64,000 nucleotides of DNA, from positions 39,562 to 103,561 of the forward strand of contig SAUG01000162.1 in assembly GCA_011316305.1 (NCBI GenBank), given 5' to 3'. Positions 1 to 9,974 of the stretch are shown here, piece after piece. How positions within the stretch are numbered: position 1 is the stretch's first letter; each line of letters starts with the position of its first letter. The notes below the pieces were generated by a model. The model was not told the DNA's origin, searched no databases, and saw nothing but the letters and a program-made list of their open reading frames with translations. Source of the stretch: Rusavskia elegans (taxonomy: Eukaryota > Ascomycota > Lecanoromycetes > Teloschistales > Teloschistaceae). The position numbers and the translations under genes are program-made.

Positions 1-361
1 AAAAATCCTCACTCGTATCATCGTCGTCCCAGCTCTCTTCCCACAAATGCGTCGACCCATCCTCACCCGGTACTTCTTGCTCCTCAGCCGGCCAATCTAT
101 ACACAACCGGAAACGTCAGCCCTTCCATTCCATTCGATCCATGTCTTGCCTTATGTCATGGATGAACGTATTTTGGTGTTGCGTTGTGTAGATGCAAGGG
201 AATGTATACGGTATGGTACCTTCGACGGGGAAATCCTCGAATTCATCATCTTCCTCGAGGGCGGCGGCGGGTTTTTGTTCGTCTTTCATGGTTGTGGAGG
301 AGGGAGGGTCGGAGGTTATGGCTTTGGTGGTCAGACCGGAACCATCTGCTGATGCGGACAT
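1..361 (-). CDS. SEM1: 26S proteasome subunit SEM1/DSS1 (3' end beyond window)
   Basis: Small acidic subunit of the 19S proteasome lid, which in fungi also serves in TREX-2 and other complexes. Exon 1 (361-220) begins MSASADGSGL and carries the first acidic patch EEDDEFEDFPVED. A 123-bp GT-AG intron (219-97) follows. Exon 2 (96-1) encodes WPAEEQEVPGEDG, then LWEESWDDDDTSEDF, the second acidic/tryptophan motif that binds ubiquitin and partner subunits. Phase across the junction is consistent (G+AT gives Asp). The last few codons, normally a short basic helix, and the stop lie left of position 1. A longer in-frame opening upstream, to 589, lacks family similarity and is probably 5' leader. The gene is divergent from IML2, with 270 bp between start codons. 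Identity is secure from the two acidic motifs. Confidence 0.9.
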
Positions 362-631
362 TGTGATAAGGGTGGAGCGATGGGGTGTCTTCTGGATAGA
401 GGCGTCGTTGGATTGGTAGAGCTTCTCGGTTCGAGCTTTGGTCGGCAATCTCGTCTGGCGCTTGGCAACGGCTTTCGGGATGATGACATGGTTGACATCA
501 TCCAGTCCAGTATGAACGAGTTCGTTTGATAGCCTCTTTTGATTGTTCCGCGTACTATCCAACGATTTACCTAAGACCTTACCTTTCACCTCTACCTTCT
601 CTCACCGCTTCCTCGTTTATCGGAACACACG
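362..631. promoter_or_regulatory. Shared divergent promoter region SEM1/IML2
   Basis: The 270 bp between the two start codons hold no third gene that I can support. The space must contain both 5' leaders and both promoters. I recognise no clear TATA box; a pyrimidine-rich run precedes the IML2 start. Confidence 0.45.
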
Positions 632-3185
632 ATGCTCCGAGGATGGCTACGAGACAAGAAAGGGGAGCTGAATGCTTCCACGCATTCACTAGACGCGCTG
701 ACAGAGCCCCAAGATAGTACTTCTATCGCCTCCTGCATAAGAGATCAGCACGCTAATAATTGTTGTCAGTCGAGGCATCAATGCGAGGTACCGTTCTGAC
801 GATATGAACTCACACAGTCGACGACAGTCTGACAGTATCTTACAGCCGCAAATCACATCATGAATGACGACCTCCAAGCCGCCGAAGATGGACTGGCAAA
901 CGGTACTTCTTCCTTCCATAAGGTATAATATCTACTATAGACCGCTCATCCTAGCCTCAGGCTGATTGACTTTGAGAAGGGAAAACATGGCTGATTTAGT
1001 CTCCTGGCTATAGATGGGAAAAGGCATGGTCGCATTTCTAAGAGCTACACTGGGATTTGAACCTGAAATTATGCGCGAAGGTACGTTGTTCGCTCCTCTG
1101 TTCGGAAGAGCACAGTTGGCTGAACCCTACGCAGCGTCCGAACGATTGGCAGACGCCGAGACAACGGCTTCAGCGGACCATCGAAGAGCGCAACGAGACT
1201 CACAAGTCCATCGATCAGCAATCTATCCGGTCGGGTCCGAGTTCGCGCTATGTCATGTCCAGGCGCAATTGATGGGTGCTGTTGTCGGCGTTCTGAACGA
1301 AAGCTTGACAGAGAGCATCCGAGGATTCTACAAGTTGAGGAAGGCGTTTGTGACGCTTGATGCAATACTTGCCGCCGAGGACAAATATGTGCGGGAACAT
1401 TCCAGGCAGACTGTTAATGCTCGGGATTCGGTCGACTCTGTACAGTCGAACATATCGGCAAGATCGACGAATGCTGTGCCAGGTGGTTTTGCGGACGACC
1501 GGGCTGGTGGGAGGAAGCAGGAGAAGTCACTGCTCGATACGGTACGTCAGAACGAAGCACAAGCCGCTGCGAAGGCGACGACAAATAGTCATGGGCCTTC
1601 AATGGCCGAGGACGACGATGACGATGATGACGACGAATTTTACGACGTTGACGAATCACACGAGAACGCACCAGAGACTGACACATACGCCGGCCATATC
1701 GAAATTGACGGCGTGACCAAGGATCTTGCTCAAAACTCATCGGACGACAACATCGGGAGCGAGACTCAGAACTTGCCGTTTCTGAAGGCCCTGACTTCCG
1801 ACCATCAAGTTCTGGACCATGACCCTGATTCTGACGTCTTTTCCAATCCTATCGATGTCTTCATTCACTCCGGTGCGAATCTTTGCTTTGGCCTTCTTCT
1901 TGTCATGATATCTATGATTCCTCCCGCCTTCAACAGGCTCCTCTTCATCATCGGCTTCCACGGCGATCGAGACCGCGGCCTGCGTCTTCTGTGGCAGGCC
2001 AGCAAATTCCATAACATCAACGGTGCTATGGCTGGACTCGTTCTCCTGGGCTACTATCACCAAGTTGCTGGCTTCGCGGACGTCCTCCCAGAACCCTCAA
2101 TCACCAGGACCTCAGACTATGAAACCCAACAAGATGTCCAGGGCTACCCCAAAGAGCGCTGCGAAGCCCTTTTACAAGACATGCGCACCCGTCATCCGAA
2201 ATCCCACCTCTGGCTCCTGGAACAAGCAAGAATGGAAGCAATGAACCGCCGCCTCTCGACCGCTTTATCACTATTCGAATCCTCGCCCACGACCAAATCC
2301 CCACTAAAACAAGTCGAAGCGCTCAACATGTTCGAGAAATCCTTAAGCGCCATGTACATACACAACTATGCACTTTGCGCCGAGAGCTTCCTTAACTGCG
2401 TAAAGCTCAACAATTGGAGTCATGCATTGTACTACTACATCGCCGGCGCCGCCCAGGTGGAAAGCTACCGCCATTGCAGAATATCGGGCGGCTCAGACAA
2501 GGAAAGCAAAAAGCATGCAGAAAAAGCAACCGAGTACCTCCACCAGGCACCCAAGCACGCCGGCAAGAAGAAGTTCATGGCCCGCCAACTCCCCTTCGAT
2601 GTCTTCGTGGCCCGTAAGATCCAAAAATGGGACGCCCGTGCCAAGGAGTGGAATGTCCCCTTCATCGATGCCGTCGGCGTCAGTCCGCTGGAAGAAATGA
2701 TCTTCTTCTGGAACGGATACCGGCGAATGGACGAAAGCCAGTTACAGACTTGTCTCGAAAACTTGAAGTGGAGTGACGACCCCACTCGCGGAAACAAGAC
2801 CATGTGGGCCAAGGAAGAAGCAGATGAGAAAGCCGTCCTTGCCGTCCTCCGCGCCGCTACCCTGCGCAATTTGCAACGGTGGGACGAAGCAGCCACTATA
2901 CTCCAAGAAAACGTTCTGGCGATCCCAAACACGGAATTGAAAGGCGGATTGAGGGATGATTGGACGGCGCCGTGTGCGCGTTATGAGATGGGTGCTGGGG
3001 CATGGATGAGGAGGAAAGAAGGCGATGGGGGGAAAGAGGAGATGGAATGGGTGAGGGAGTGTGAAGGGTGGATTGAGAAGGCGGCGAAGTGGGAGAGTTA
3101 TGAGTTGGATGCCAGGGTTGGTTTAAAGGTTGCGACGGCGCAGGATACGTTGAAGAAGTTTTGGGAGGGGAGAAAGCAGCTTTGA
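632..3185 (+). CDS. IML2: Inclusion body clearance protein IML2 (TPR-like, DUF3808)
   Basis: Homologue of yeast Iml2, which works with lipid-droplet factors to clear protein inclusion bodies; the human relatives are TTC39 proteins. Five exons: 632-716, 770-787 (an 18-nt microexon), 846-922, 1014-1080 and 1135-3185, giving 765 residues. Junctions read EPQDIEASMRAANHIMNDD and EIMREASERLADAET, the usual family N-terminus. An acidic Asp run lies near genomic 1610-1640. It is followed by the DUF3808 core, with a hydrophobic stretch near 1870-1930 and the LLWQASKFHNINGAMAGL segment. The C-terminal half is helical and TPR-like. The intron at 1081-1134 is 54 bp with no stop, so reading straight through keeps frame; the family alignment supports removing it. 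The first four exons are small. Confidence 0.9.
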
Positions 3186-3796
3186 ATGGTCACGGATAGG
3201 CAGGTGCATGAGGTGGTTGGATGGTGGATGTGGAGGTGTCAAAAGGCAACTGGTGGATGATAAGGTATGGGGTGACTGACGTTGCTATGCCCCTGGTGGT
3301 GTATACAGGCTCGATTCTAGACGATACAAATCGCCTCGTTTTGCTTGCAATTCTTCTTTTTTAACTCCCCTCTTCTCTCACAATGGTGACCCACAAAAGG
3401 CGTTCTCCCTATTTATCCTCTCGATCATCTCCACCAAACTATAACCGACAACGACCTTCCTCCGCCCCCACTACCTTAACGAATCATCAAATTCAGGGGC
3501 TTATCATGTTCATCACCAGTCCATCACAATCGACAGACACCTCGATAAGGGCTTCGCCATCAACAATTCCTTAGATTATAGCTACTTATTGCACTCCTAC
3601 AATCCCTCGTCGTGGTATGCGTGCTGTGTACGGGCGTAATATACACGTCGATAGATTTCCACTACAAGAAACAGCAGGCCGGGAGATGGGATGTGCCGAA
3701 TCCCCTAATTTGATGTGATGCTACAGAGGGAATTGATTCAGTGATAGATGGATGATACGGATTCCAAAAGAGTCAGAGAGTATAGGAAGTGAGGAT

Positions 3797-3832
3797 GGGG
3801 ATGGGGATGGGGATGGGGATGGGGATGGGGAT
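3797..3832. repeat. Hexanucleotide microsatellite (GGGGAT)6
   Basis: Six perfect consecutive GGGGAT units, preceded by a degenerate unit (GAGGAT). Lies in non-coding DNA. Confidence 0.95.
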
Positions 3833-4464
3833 GAGGGAGGATGAGGAGTTTAGGGTTTACGGTTCATCAATGTGGCAGCTAGCTGCACGGTGGTATCCGA
3901 GCAATGATGTCCTTTATCGAGGTACGGTACCGGCCCTCGCACGCGTGCCAATCAATCATCTGGACGTAAGGTGCCTGGGACGGCAGAGGGAACACACTTC
4001 TTAGCAGACGAGTGGATATGTGGATATGGTTATGGTGGGTTGAGATTGGGAGTTTTTGAAAATTTACGAAGAAGATGATGTGGAGGGGGATAGGGATTGG
4101 ATTTGCAGTATATATTTCTGAACCGGGGGAAAAGGGGGTCGGTGTGAGATAAGAGGAGGGAGAGAGGGAACGCGGCTACTCGTGGTTGTTAGGCAGGTAG
4201 GTGCTGGGGGTGTGAAGTTATCATCATAAAATACCATTGCTGATTGATATGAAAATGCATTATATCATGTAAAGCATGATGAATCTCTATTTCCCGTCAT
4301 CTGCTGAAATGCATGTTCCCTTTGCGCTACCAGCACTTATGTTATGGCATGTCGTACTACAGACCGATCGCAAACGGGAGGCGTACAACAGCCGTTACCT
4401 CGATGAAAGATATCGTTCTATCGATTGCTCGGATATGCGGTGTAGTTGTGTAAATCCAAGTGAG

Positions 4465-4494
4465 TCTTGCGAGGGAAACTCTTGCGAGGGAAAC
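4465..4494. repeat. 15-bp tandem duplication
   Basis: The unit TCTTGCGAGGGAAAC occurs twice head to tail with no mismatch, in non-coding DNA. Confidence 0.9.
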
Positions 4495-5168
4495 TCATTT
4501 CTGACTGGTAGGACCAAAACGCTAGCAGATGAAGGGATAGACCGGACGGCGCCGCGTGGGTAGCATCTCATATGTTGTCGAGCTTCATCGCATAACTTCC
4601 TGAGTGTCTTTTGAAAGGAATCTCGGACTGGAATGGTGGTTAATGATGATAAAGAGAAAGAGTACACAAGAAGCTCCATTTGCCTGACGCTCTGTAAGAC
4701 TATGCATGATGATGATCGACCCCGACAGCTCAAAAGTTGATCGACCCGCCATCTCCTGTAGCTGGCCCCTCGCTTTGCGGCTCAGATCCTGGGCATTTGT
4801 GGTAGGCGAGCAGTGCTTGCCGCAGAGCCGGACATTCAAAGGCTACGCTCTGTGTACCCTCACACGGACCGGATGGTGCATCCAGAGCCAGCCTGGCCCT
4901 GGGTTTGAGTTTGTCATGGTGGGCGATTTTCTCGCAAGCCAGATCAACTCCGAGTGAGGTTCCGGTGCAGCTGCCTAGACATGGAAGTATCCCTACCGCC
5001 AGGCCCACTCCAAAGGTCCTGATTGAGAGGATTCGGGTTAGCGCTGCTCTGCTCGTCTTTCAACATGGGGTACATGGAGGAGGTATGATTTATTGGAAGA
5101 GAGGGAAAGCATAGCCGAGAACATTTACATGTAATGGTGCTAACAATCCATGGGGAAATCGATCGAAC

Positions 5169-5825
5169 TTACCACCAACCGGCCAATGAAGCAACCCACG
5201 CGAGACAGACAGCGGTGCAGCTTGCAAAATAGCTTGCGGTACCAATTGTGCAGCCCGTATTTTCGAACGTCTTTCGACGACTGATAGCAACGGGGCATTG
5301 CTGGATAGGAATTCTGCTACCATCAGGCAACATGTCCTGAGGCAGCGGTGGACTTGTGTCCCCAGGCTGCTTGAAGCAGTTACCGCTGCCGGAGCTGGGA
5401 TAGAGGGCGTAAATTGGATCTTTGGTCCTGTTTCCCTTCTCGTCCCAACCCAAGGCGCCACCGAAAGTTCCACCGCAGCCATCAGGGCCCGGTTTCCCGG
5501 CGTCATTGATATAGGCGAAGGCGGAGTAGCATTGTTCGAAGCCAGGGACGGTGTTGCCGATGTCATATATGTAGGTTGCGGTACATTCGCCGACCGTCTC
5601 GACTATATGATCTGTGCCAAGATCCTTCCGGCAGAGGGTATTCACCGCGGTTGTACAGTCAGCCTTGCATGCGGTAGCCGGGGCAGCACAATCAGGATGG
5701 CTACTCCAAGGCCAAAAGACTGATCGACTATTCGAGATTGCGTTGGTCGTTTGCGGAAGGCCCAGGGTGAGGGGAGCGGCCCAAAGGACGGCGGCTAGGG
5801 TAGTGATGAGGGTCCGAGTAGTCAT
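5169..5825 (-). CDS. Secreted cysteine-rich protein
   Basis: A 218-residue protein with a clear signal peptide (hydrophobic TLITTLAAVLWAAPLTLG, cleavage near residue 22). About ten cysteines follow, with a Gly-rich centre DGCGGTFGGALGWDEKGN and the segment GNCFKQPGDTS. This layout resembles families of fungal secreted, possibly carbohydrate-binding proteins, but I cannot name the domain with confidence. It reads as a single exon from 5825 to the stop at 5169. The stop codon TAA sits inside a perfect donor-like GTAAGT, so splicing there could change the tail. The nearest good acceptor would restore a stop one residue earlier, so the product is essentially unchanged. The gene is isolated, with long non-coding DNA on both sides. 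Confidence 0.7.
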   Translation of the reverse strand: MTTRTLITTLAAVLWAAPLTLGLPQTTNAISNSRSVFWPWSSHPDCAAPATACKADCTTAVNTLCRKDLGTDHIVETVGECTATYIYDIGNTVPGFEQCYSAFAYINDAGKPGPDGCGGTFGGALGWDEKGNRTKDPIYALYPSSGSGNCFKQPGDTSPPLPQDMLPDGSRIPIQQCPVAISRRKTFENTGCTIGTASYFASCTAVCLAWVASLAGWW

Positions 5826-8800
5826 TTTGGGAAACGGAAAGGCTCTTCAGGTAGATAAATGTGTTGACGATATGCCTGACATGACGGCTACCCAGGTGGG
5901 CCTCATGGTTCTTTTGTAGCCCACTCTCAGCCTAATCTCGCGATGCACGGGACGGTAAACACAACGCTCAAACGCAAAGATGGTTTCACTGTGGTTGTCG
6001 AAGACAGAAATTTTAATAAAGAAAGGCTCGAGAGGATAAAACACACCAGCGGACCTGCGGCGATCGCGTGTACCATAAAATGTGGACACGGCCGGCCTGC
6101 GGATACAAGGAAACATGCGCAATTGGTGGGACGATTCTTGTTTGACGGATCTAGCATTATTGCGTCTGGTGGGTCTTGGGAGAGAAACAAATGCGAAACA
6201 ATTACCTTGTCAGTCGGTACGTGAACAAGGCTGGTCAATAGTGTAGACTAACACGGAGACTGGGTATCGATGATGGAAGTCCTCAGTCGCTCGAAGAGTC
6301 GGCATGCGTCAACTTATGGTGACCTCTATGTTTATATAGCACTGACTGAATACGATCGAATGATCAAGGTGGTACTGTAGACGTTCTCTGGAGGTCCAAG
6401 AATCGGGACTGGTACTCGGCCAACAATCGTTGTGTTGACGTCTCAACTGACTCTTCCCAGGCTGCAGTCTAAAAGAATTGTACTGTAGAAGAAGGGTCAA
6501 TCCTCAGAAAGATACGGATCGTCTTGCAAGTTGATCTTTCAAAGAGCATGTTTGACAGATGTGAAGTGGTGTTGCAGTGAGCAGGTCGGTAACGACTAAC
6601 GGGCTGACTAATCGTTGACCTCGATAAGGCTAGTGTCAGGTCGACATATGATCCCTTCTTAAGCCTCATGACGTTCCGAATGCCAAACCAATCGAGAATT
6701 AAAATCCGATCTACCAACATGAGGGCACTTATGTTTTCAGCGAGCTGCTCAGCATCTATTTGTGGTTACATGCGATAAAACAATGTATGAAAATATGCGA
6801 GAGACACTGTTTATGGAAGCTCTCTATACCTTTGTACGATCTCTTACACATCCGTTGCCACACTCAAACCTCTTCTGCTCTAAACATCTCTCGTTTTGTA
6901 TCCCTGATACCTAATGCTAGCCATCTACGACCTCTTTTCTCTCCACTTACCAAATTCCGTTGCATCCCATCCGCCAACGCCTTGGGTAATGATGGGCTCT
7001 CCGTTTGTATACACTCACCTAAAGCCTATCCCACTCTCGTAATCCGCTTTGTGGCCAAAGTCCTGGTCGAGTCCGAAACTTTCTCCGATGTAGACGATGT
7101 GAAGCCTGTAAGAACAATAGACAGGTCGGTATTACCTTTAAAGACATGAGCCTCAACGGTATCGTAGGTTCAGGCGCCGATCCCAATCTAGGATTGCCAG
7201 CAGAGGCGGTACAACTTGACGATTGCGGAAGGTTATCATTGGTTGGGTGTGATTGCCTCTTAGAAAGTCACACTACCTCAAACCTGACGATCTCTTATCA
7301 CGGGCAGGGACTGAAGCTTGAGCCGTGTTCGATATGGAAAGGCCGGGTCTTGGGTCCATATGTCTGAGCTTATCTCCAGTTTGAAATGACATTCAGCCTG
7401 GGTAGCGTAACTGGTAACGCGTCAGCAATCTTAAATGCTGGAAATCCCGTGTTCGAGTCCGGGCCCGGGCACATTTCTTTTGCAGCTTGTATTCGGTGGC
7501 AAGTCTGTATATTTGATAGAGTGCTCTATCCTGTGGGATGGTCTGCTTGTGGTATGCTCGCTTGGCTGAGTCCAGGTCCAGTTGAAGAGATTGAGACGTT
7601 GGACCCTTATTGCCGTTTTGAGAAATCATGAGTTGCAGATGTCTTGGTTGTTTTCCCGGCCCCCTCAGTAGGCAACCGTCTGGAAGGGGCCTCTTGATCG
7701 ACTGACGATTATTCGAGGTGGCGCCAAGTGGCGTAGTTTCTGAAGCTGACTCGCACATGCCAGTAGAGATGTATAACGTTTGTATATGCGAGTCATCCGA
7801 GCCGTATTATCCTACTCGATTCACGCTCTCCGCCGTCTTCTTGCAGTCATGTCGTCAGATTTTGGATGAGGAGGAATCCAGGCGCAGCCGATGAATAATG
7901 ACTTCAGGTCTGCGCCTCTGACCAGGGCACCCTCCAAGTCAACGATCCAAGGCGCAGCGGAGCGAGCCTGGAGCCTTTTGAGGAATGATGGCGTCGAAGA
8001 ATCATGACAAGATCCATCGCCAAATCGAGGTTTTGGGTCTTGTGACGTCTGGCTTTAGAACGTGGGCTTCAAGCAGTCAAGAGGTCGGCAATGGTTATAC
8101 ATTTTGGAACGTGTAAAGAAAATTCCCGAAAAAGCCATGGCTGCGGGAGGCTTGGAAGCGCTCAAATGGGCTTCGGTTTAGAGTCTGGTGGGCCAAGGGA
8201 AAGCAGCAGCAGTTTCTGACCTCTTTCTGCGATCGTCAGGCACACCACCCGGGATGATGTTGCTGCTAGCAATGCGGCTTCCCTGCTGGTGACTGGGCCC
8301 AATGGCCAACGCCTCAAGCGCTCAAATCTGCGGCCGGCTTCCTGAGCCATCACACTGCCGGCTTCAACAGAAACACGGGTCGCAAATGAGGTTTGAGATG
8401 TGAAATAGCCGCCAAATGATTAGGTACTACTTAGTATCATCGACTCAGCATAAGGTACCTTTTGTACTTAGAAACGACTAAGGCTTGCGCTTCGTAACCG
8501 AGATGCCACCAGCGCGTGAGTAGGTAGGGTTGCCACGAGGTCCACGACAGACCACGAGAAAGCAGTGCCGAATAAATGAGCTAGATGAAGACGATGCCTG
8601 GACGTGTCATGCATTCTTTGAACAAGACCCGATATGGCACATATGAAATCATCTGACCATAGCAAAGCATTGTTGCCCGAACCTGTCTCGCCTGTCTGTC
8701 TGTTCGGGTATCATCCACTCCACGGACTGGTTGAAGAAATGTCCAAATCGGAGAGAGTTATTGCAGAGGCCTATCAATTCACCGCGAGCCCGTTTCGTGC

Positions 8801-9974
8801 GCACGAACATGCAAGCCACAATGCCCGGAAAGGGGGAATAAGAATCAACTTATCGATACACAGCAGCTCTTGAGATCCGGAAGGTCTCTCAGACTTTGGC
8901 GGTTGAGGTGTCATCGTTGCTGATTTTCCTTCCACATGTACGGAGAAGTGAAACCGAGAGACCGATGGCACACATAACGATAACTCGATTGGGGCAATCG
9001 AATACGGAAAAGTTCCCCCTCATGTAGTACCCGTAGAGTTCGTGCAGGTGCGCATCAAAACAGCTTGGAGTCGAGGGTAAGGAACGATCAAACGACTGGT
9101 GCAAGCCAACGTTCCTTGGGGATTTGAGCCTTTTGAGGAACGAATTGAGGCCGTCGATCTTTTCCCCGGCTGTCGGAATCTGGTCATGTATAGAAGCTTT
9201 TAGGCTGAGCCTCCGACTGTGGTGACTGGTCTGTTTATCGGCAGTGAAGCAAGCAGTGTCAACTTGATTCGCATAGTCATCCGTACCGGCTTCACACCAC
9301 CTTCATCCTCTCCCCTTTCTTGCCCCTTGCACCATTCACCCTCCACACCCCCCTACCTTCTTACCACCCAACCAGAGAGCACCACTCCCATTGTACCTAC
9401 GTCGGCCCGTTGCGTGCAGTTTCTGTCCCCCAACTCGATTTGATTGTGCCTCTCTTCCACACGCAAAACAGTCAGTCAGTAACCACACAATCATCACTCA
9501 ACCATAACAATTCATCGCCACGCACTGCCTCCCCCGTCAGCATATCTGCACCACACAGTGACATGCCCTACAGCCGGCTTGGTAATCATAATCTCACCCA
9601 TCTGCCAGCACGGCACGACTATATGCGGCTGCTGCTTGCGCATTGAGGGCGTGTTTCATCTTCTGGCCCTTTTCCTCACCACCCACCGATCCGCCACTCG
9701 CTCTCACTTCCTCGCTCGGCTGCCTCCACGTCAGCAACTTGCCCAGTCTGCACCCAATCTGTCAATGGCTACGTGATCTGGTCGACGGAAGATACCTCGA
9801 TCTAATTCCGGAGAGAAAGAAGCTGAAGAGATCTACGCAGGGGACTGTGGCTGGCACCAAGGGGCTGCGGGAAGAAAGAAATTACATCTGTCCGATCCGT
9901 TCGAAGAACCCAAAGGCAACTATCTCAACCTCATCCCACCTGGCTGTCATGTTGCTATAGCGCTCACGAGTTGG
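5826..9974. other. Long gene-poor stretch with one tRNA-like sequence
   Basis: About 4.1 kb without a supported protein gene. It contains the tRNA-like element at 7396-7471. Short direct repeats also occur: AAGCGCTCAAAT near 8156 and 8318, and GAGCCTTTTGAGGAA near 7971 and 9126. Around 7020-7370 both strands have moderately protein-like frames (LHIVYIGESFGLDQDFG on the minus strand), but neither gives a consistent splice model. The last 700 bp, rich in C and T, is probably the leader and promoter of the kelch-type gene. Confidence 0.5.
7396..7471 (+). tRNA. tRNA-like sequence, probably degenerate tRNA-Lys(CTT)
   Basis: A 76-nt segment with a seven-pair acceptor stem (GCCTGGG with CCCGGGC, one G-U) and a four-pair D stem (GCGT/ACGC) holding the GG of the D loop. 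The box A match is TAGCGTAACTGG and the box B-like sequence is TGTTCGAGTCC. A TTTT terminator lies just downstream. The anticodon stem CAGCA/TGCTG is perfect, but its loop has eight bases (ATCTTAAA) instead of seven. The T stem has two mismatches, compatible with single-base insertions. If read conventionally the anticodon would be CTT (Lys). It may be a pseudogene or tRNA-derived fragment. Confidence 0.4.

Larger units (their letters stand above)
3186..5168. other. Intergenic, no gene recognised
   Basis: About 2 kb between IML2 and a secreted-protein gene. Reading frames here are short, lack family similarity and contain simple sequence. It holds a (GGGGAT)n array and a 15-bp tandem duplication. 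A cysteine-containing minus-strand frame (about 4730-5066) could in principle be a downstream exon of the 5169-5825 gene, but the simplest splice to it creates a stop. Confidence 0.5.

Noticed and set aside
116..589. 157-residue protein extending SEM1 upstream
   Set aside because: The first 76 residues lack similarity, and the frame reads through the real intron at its 3' end.
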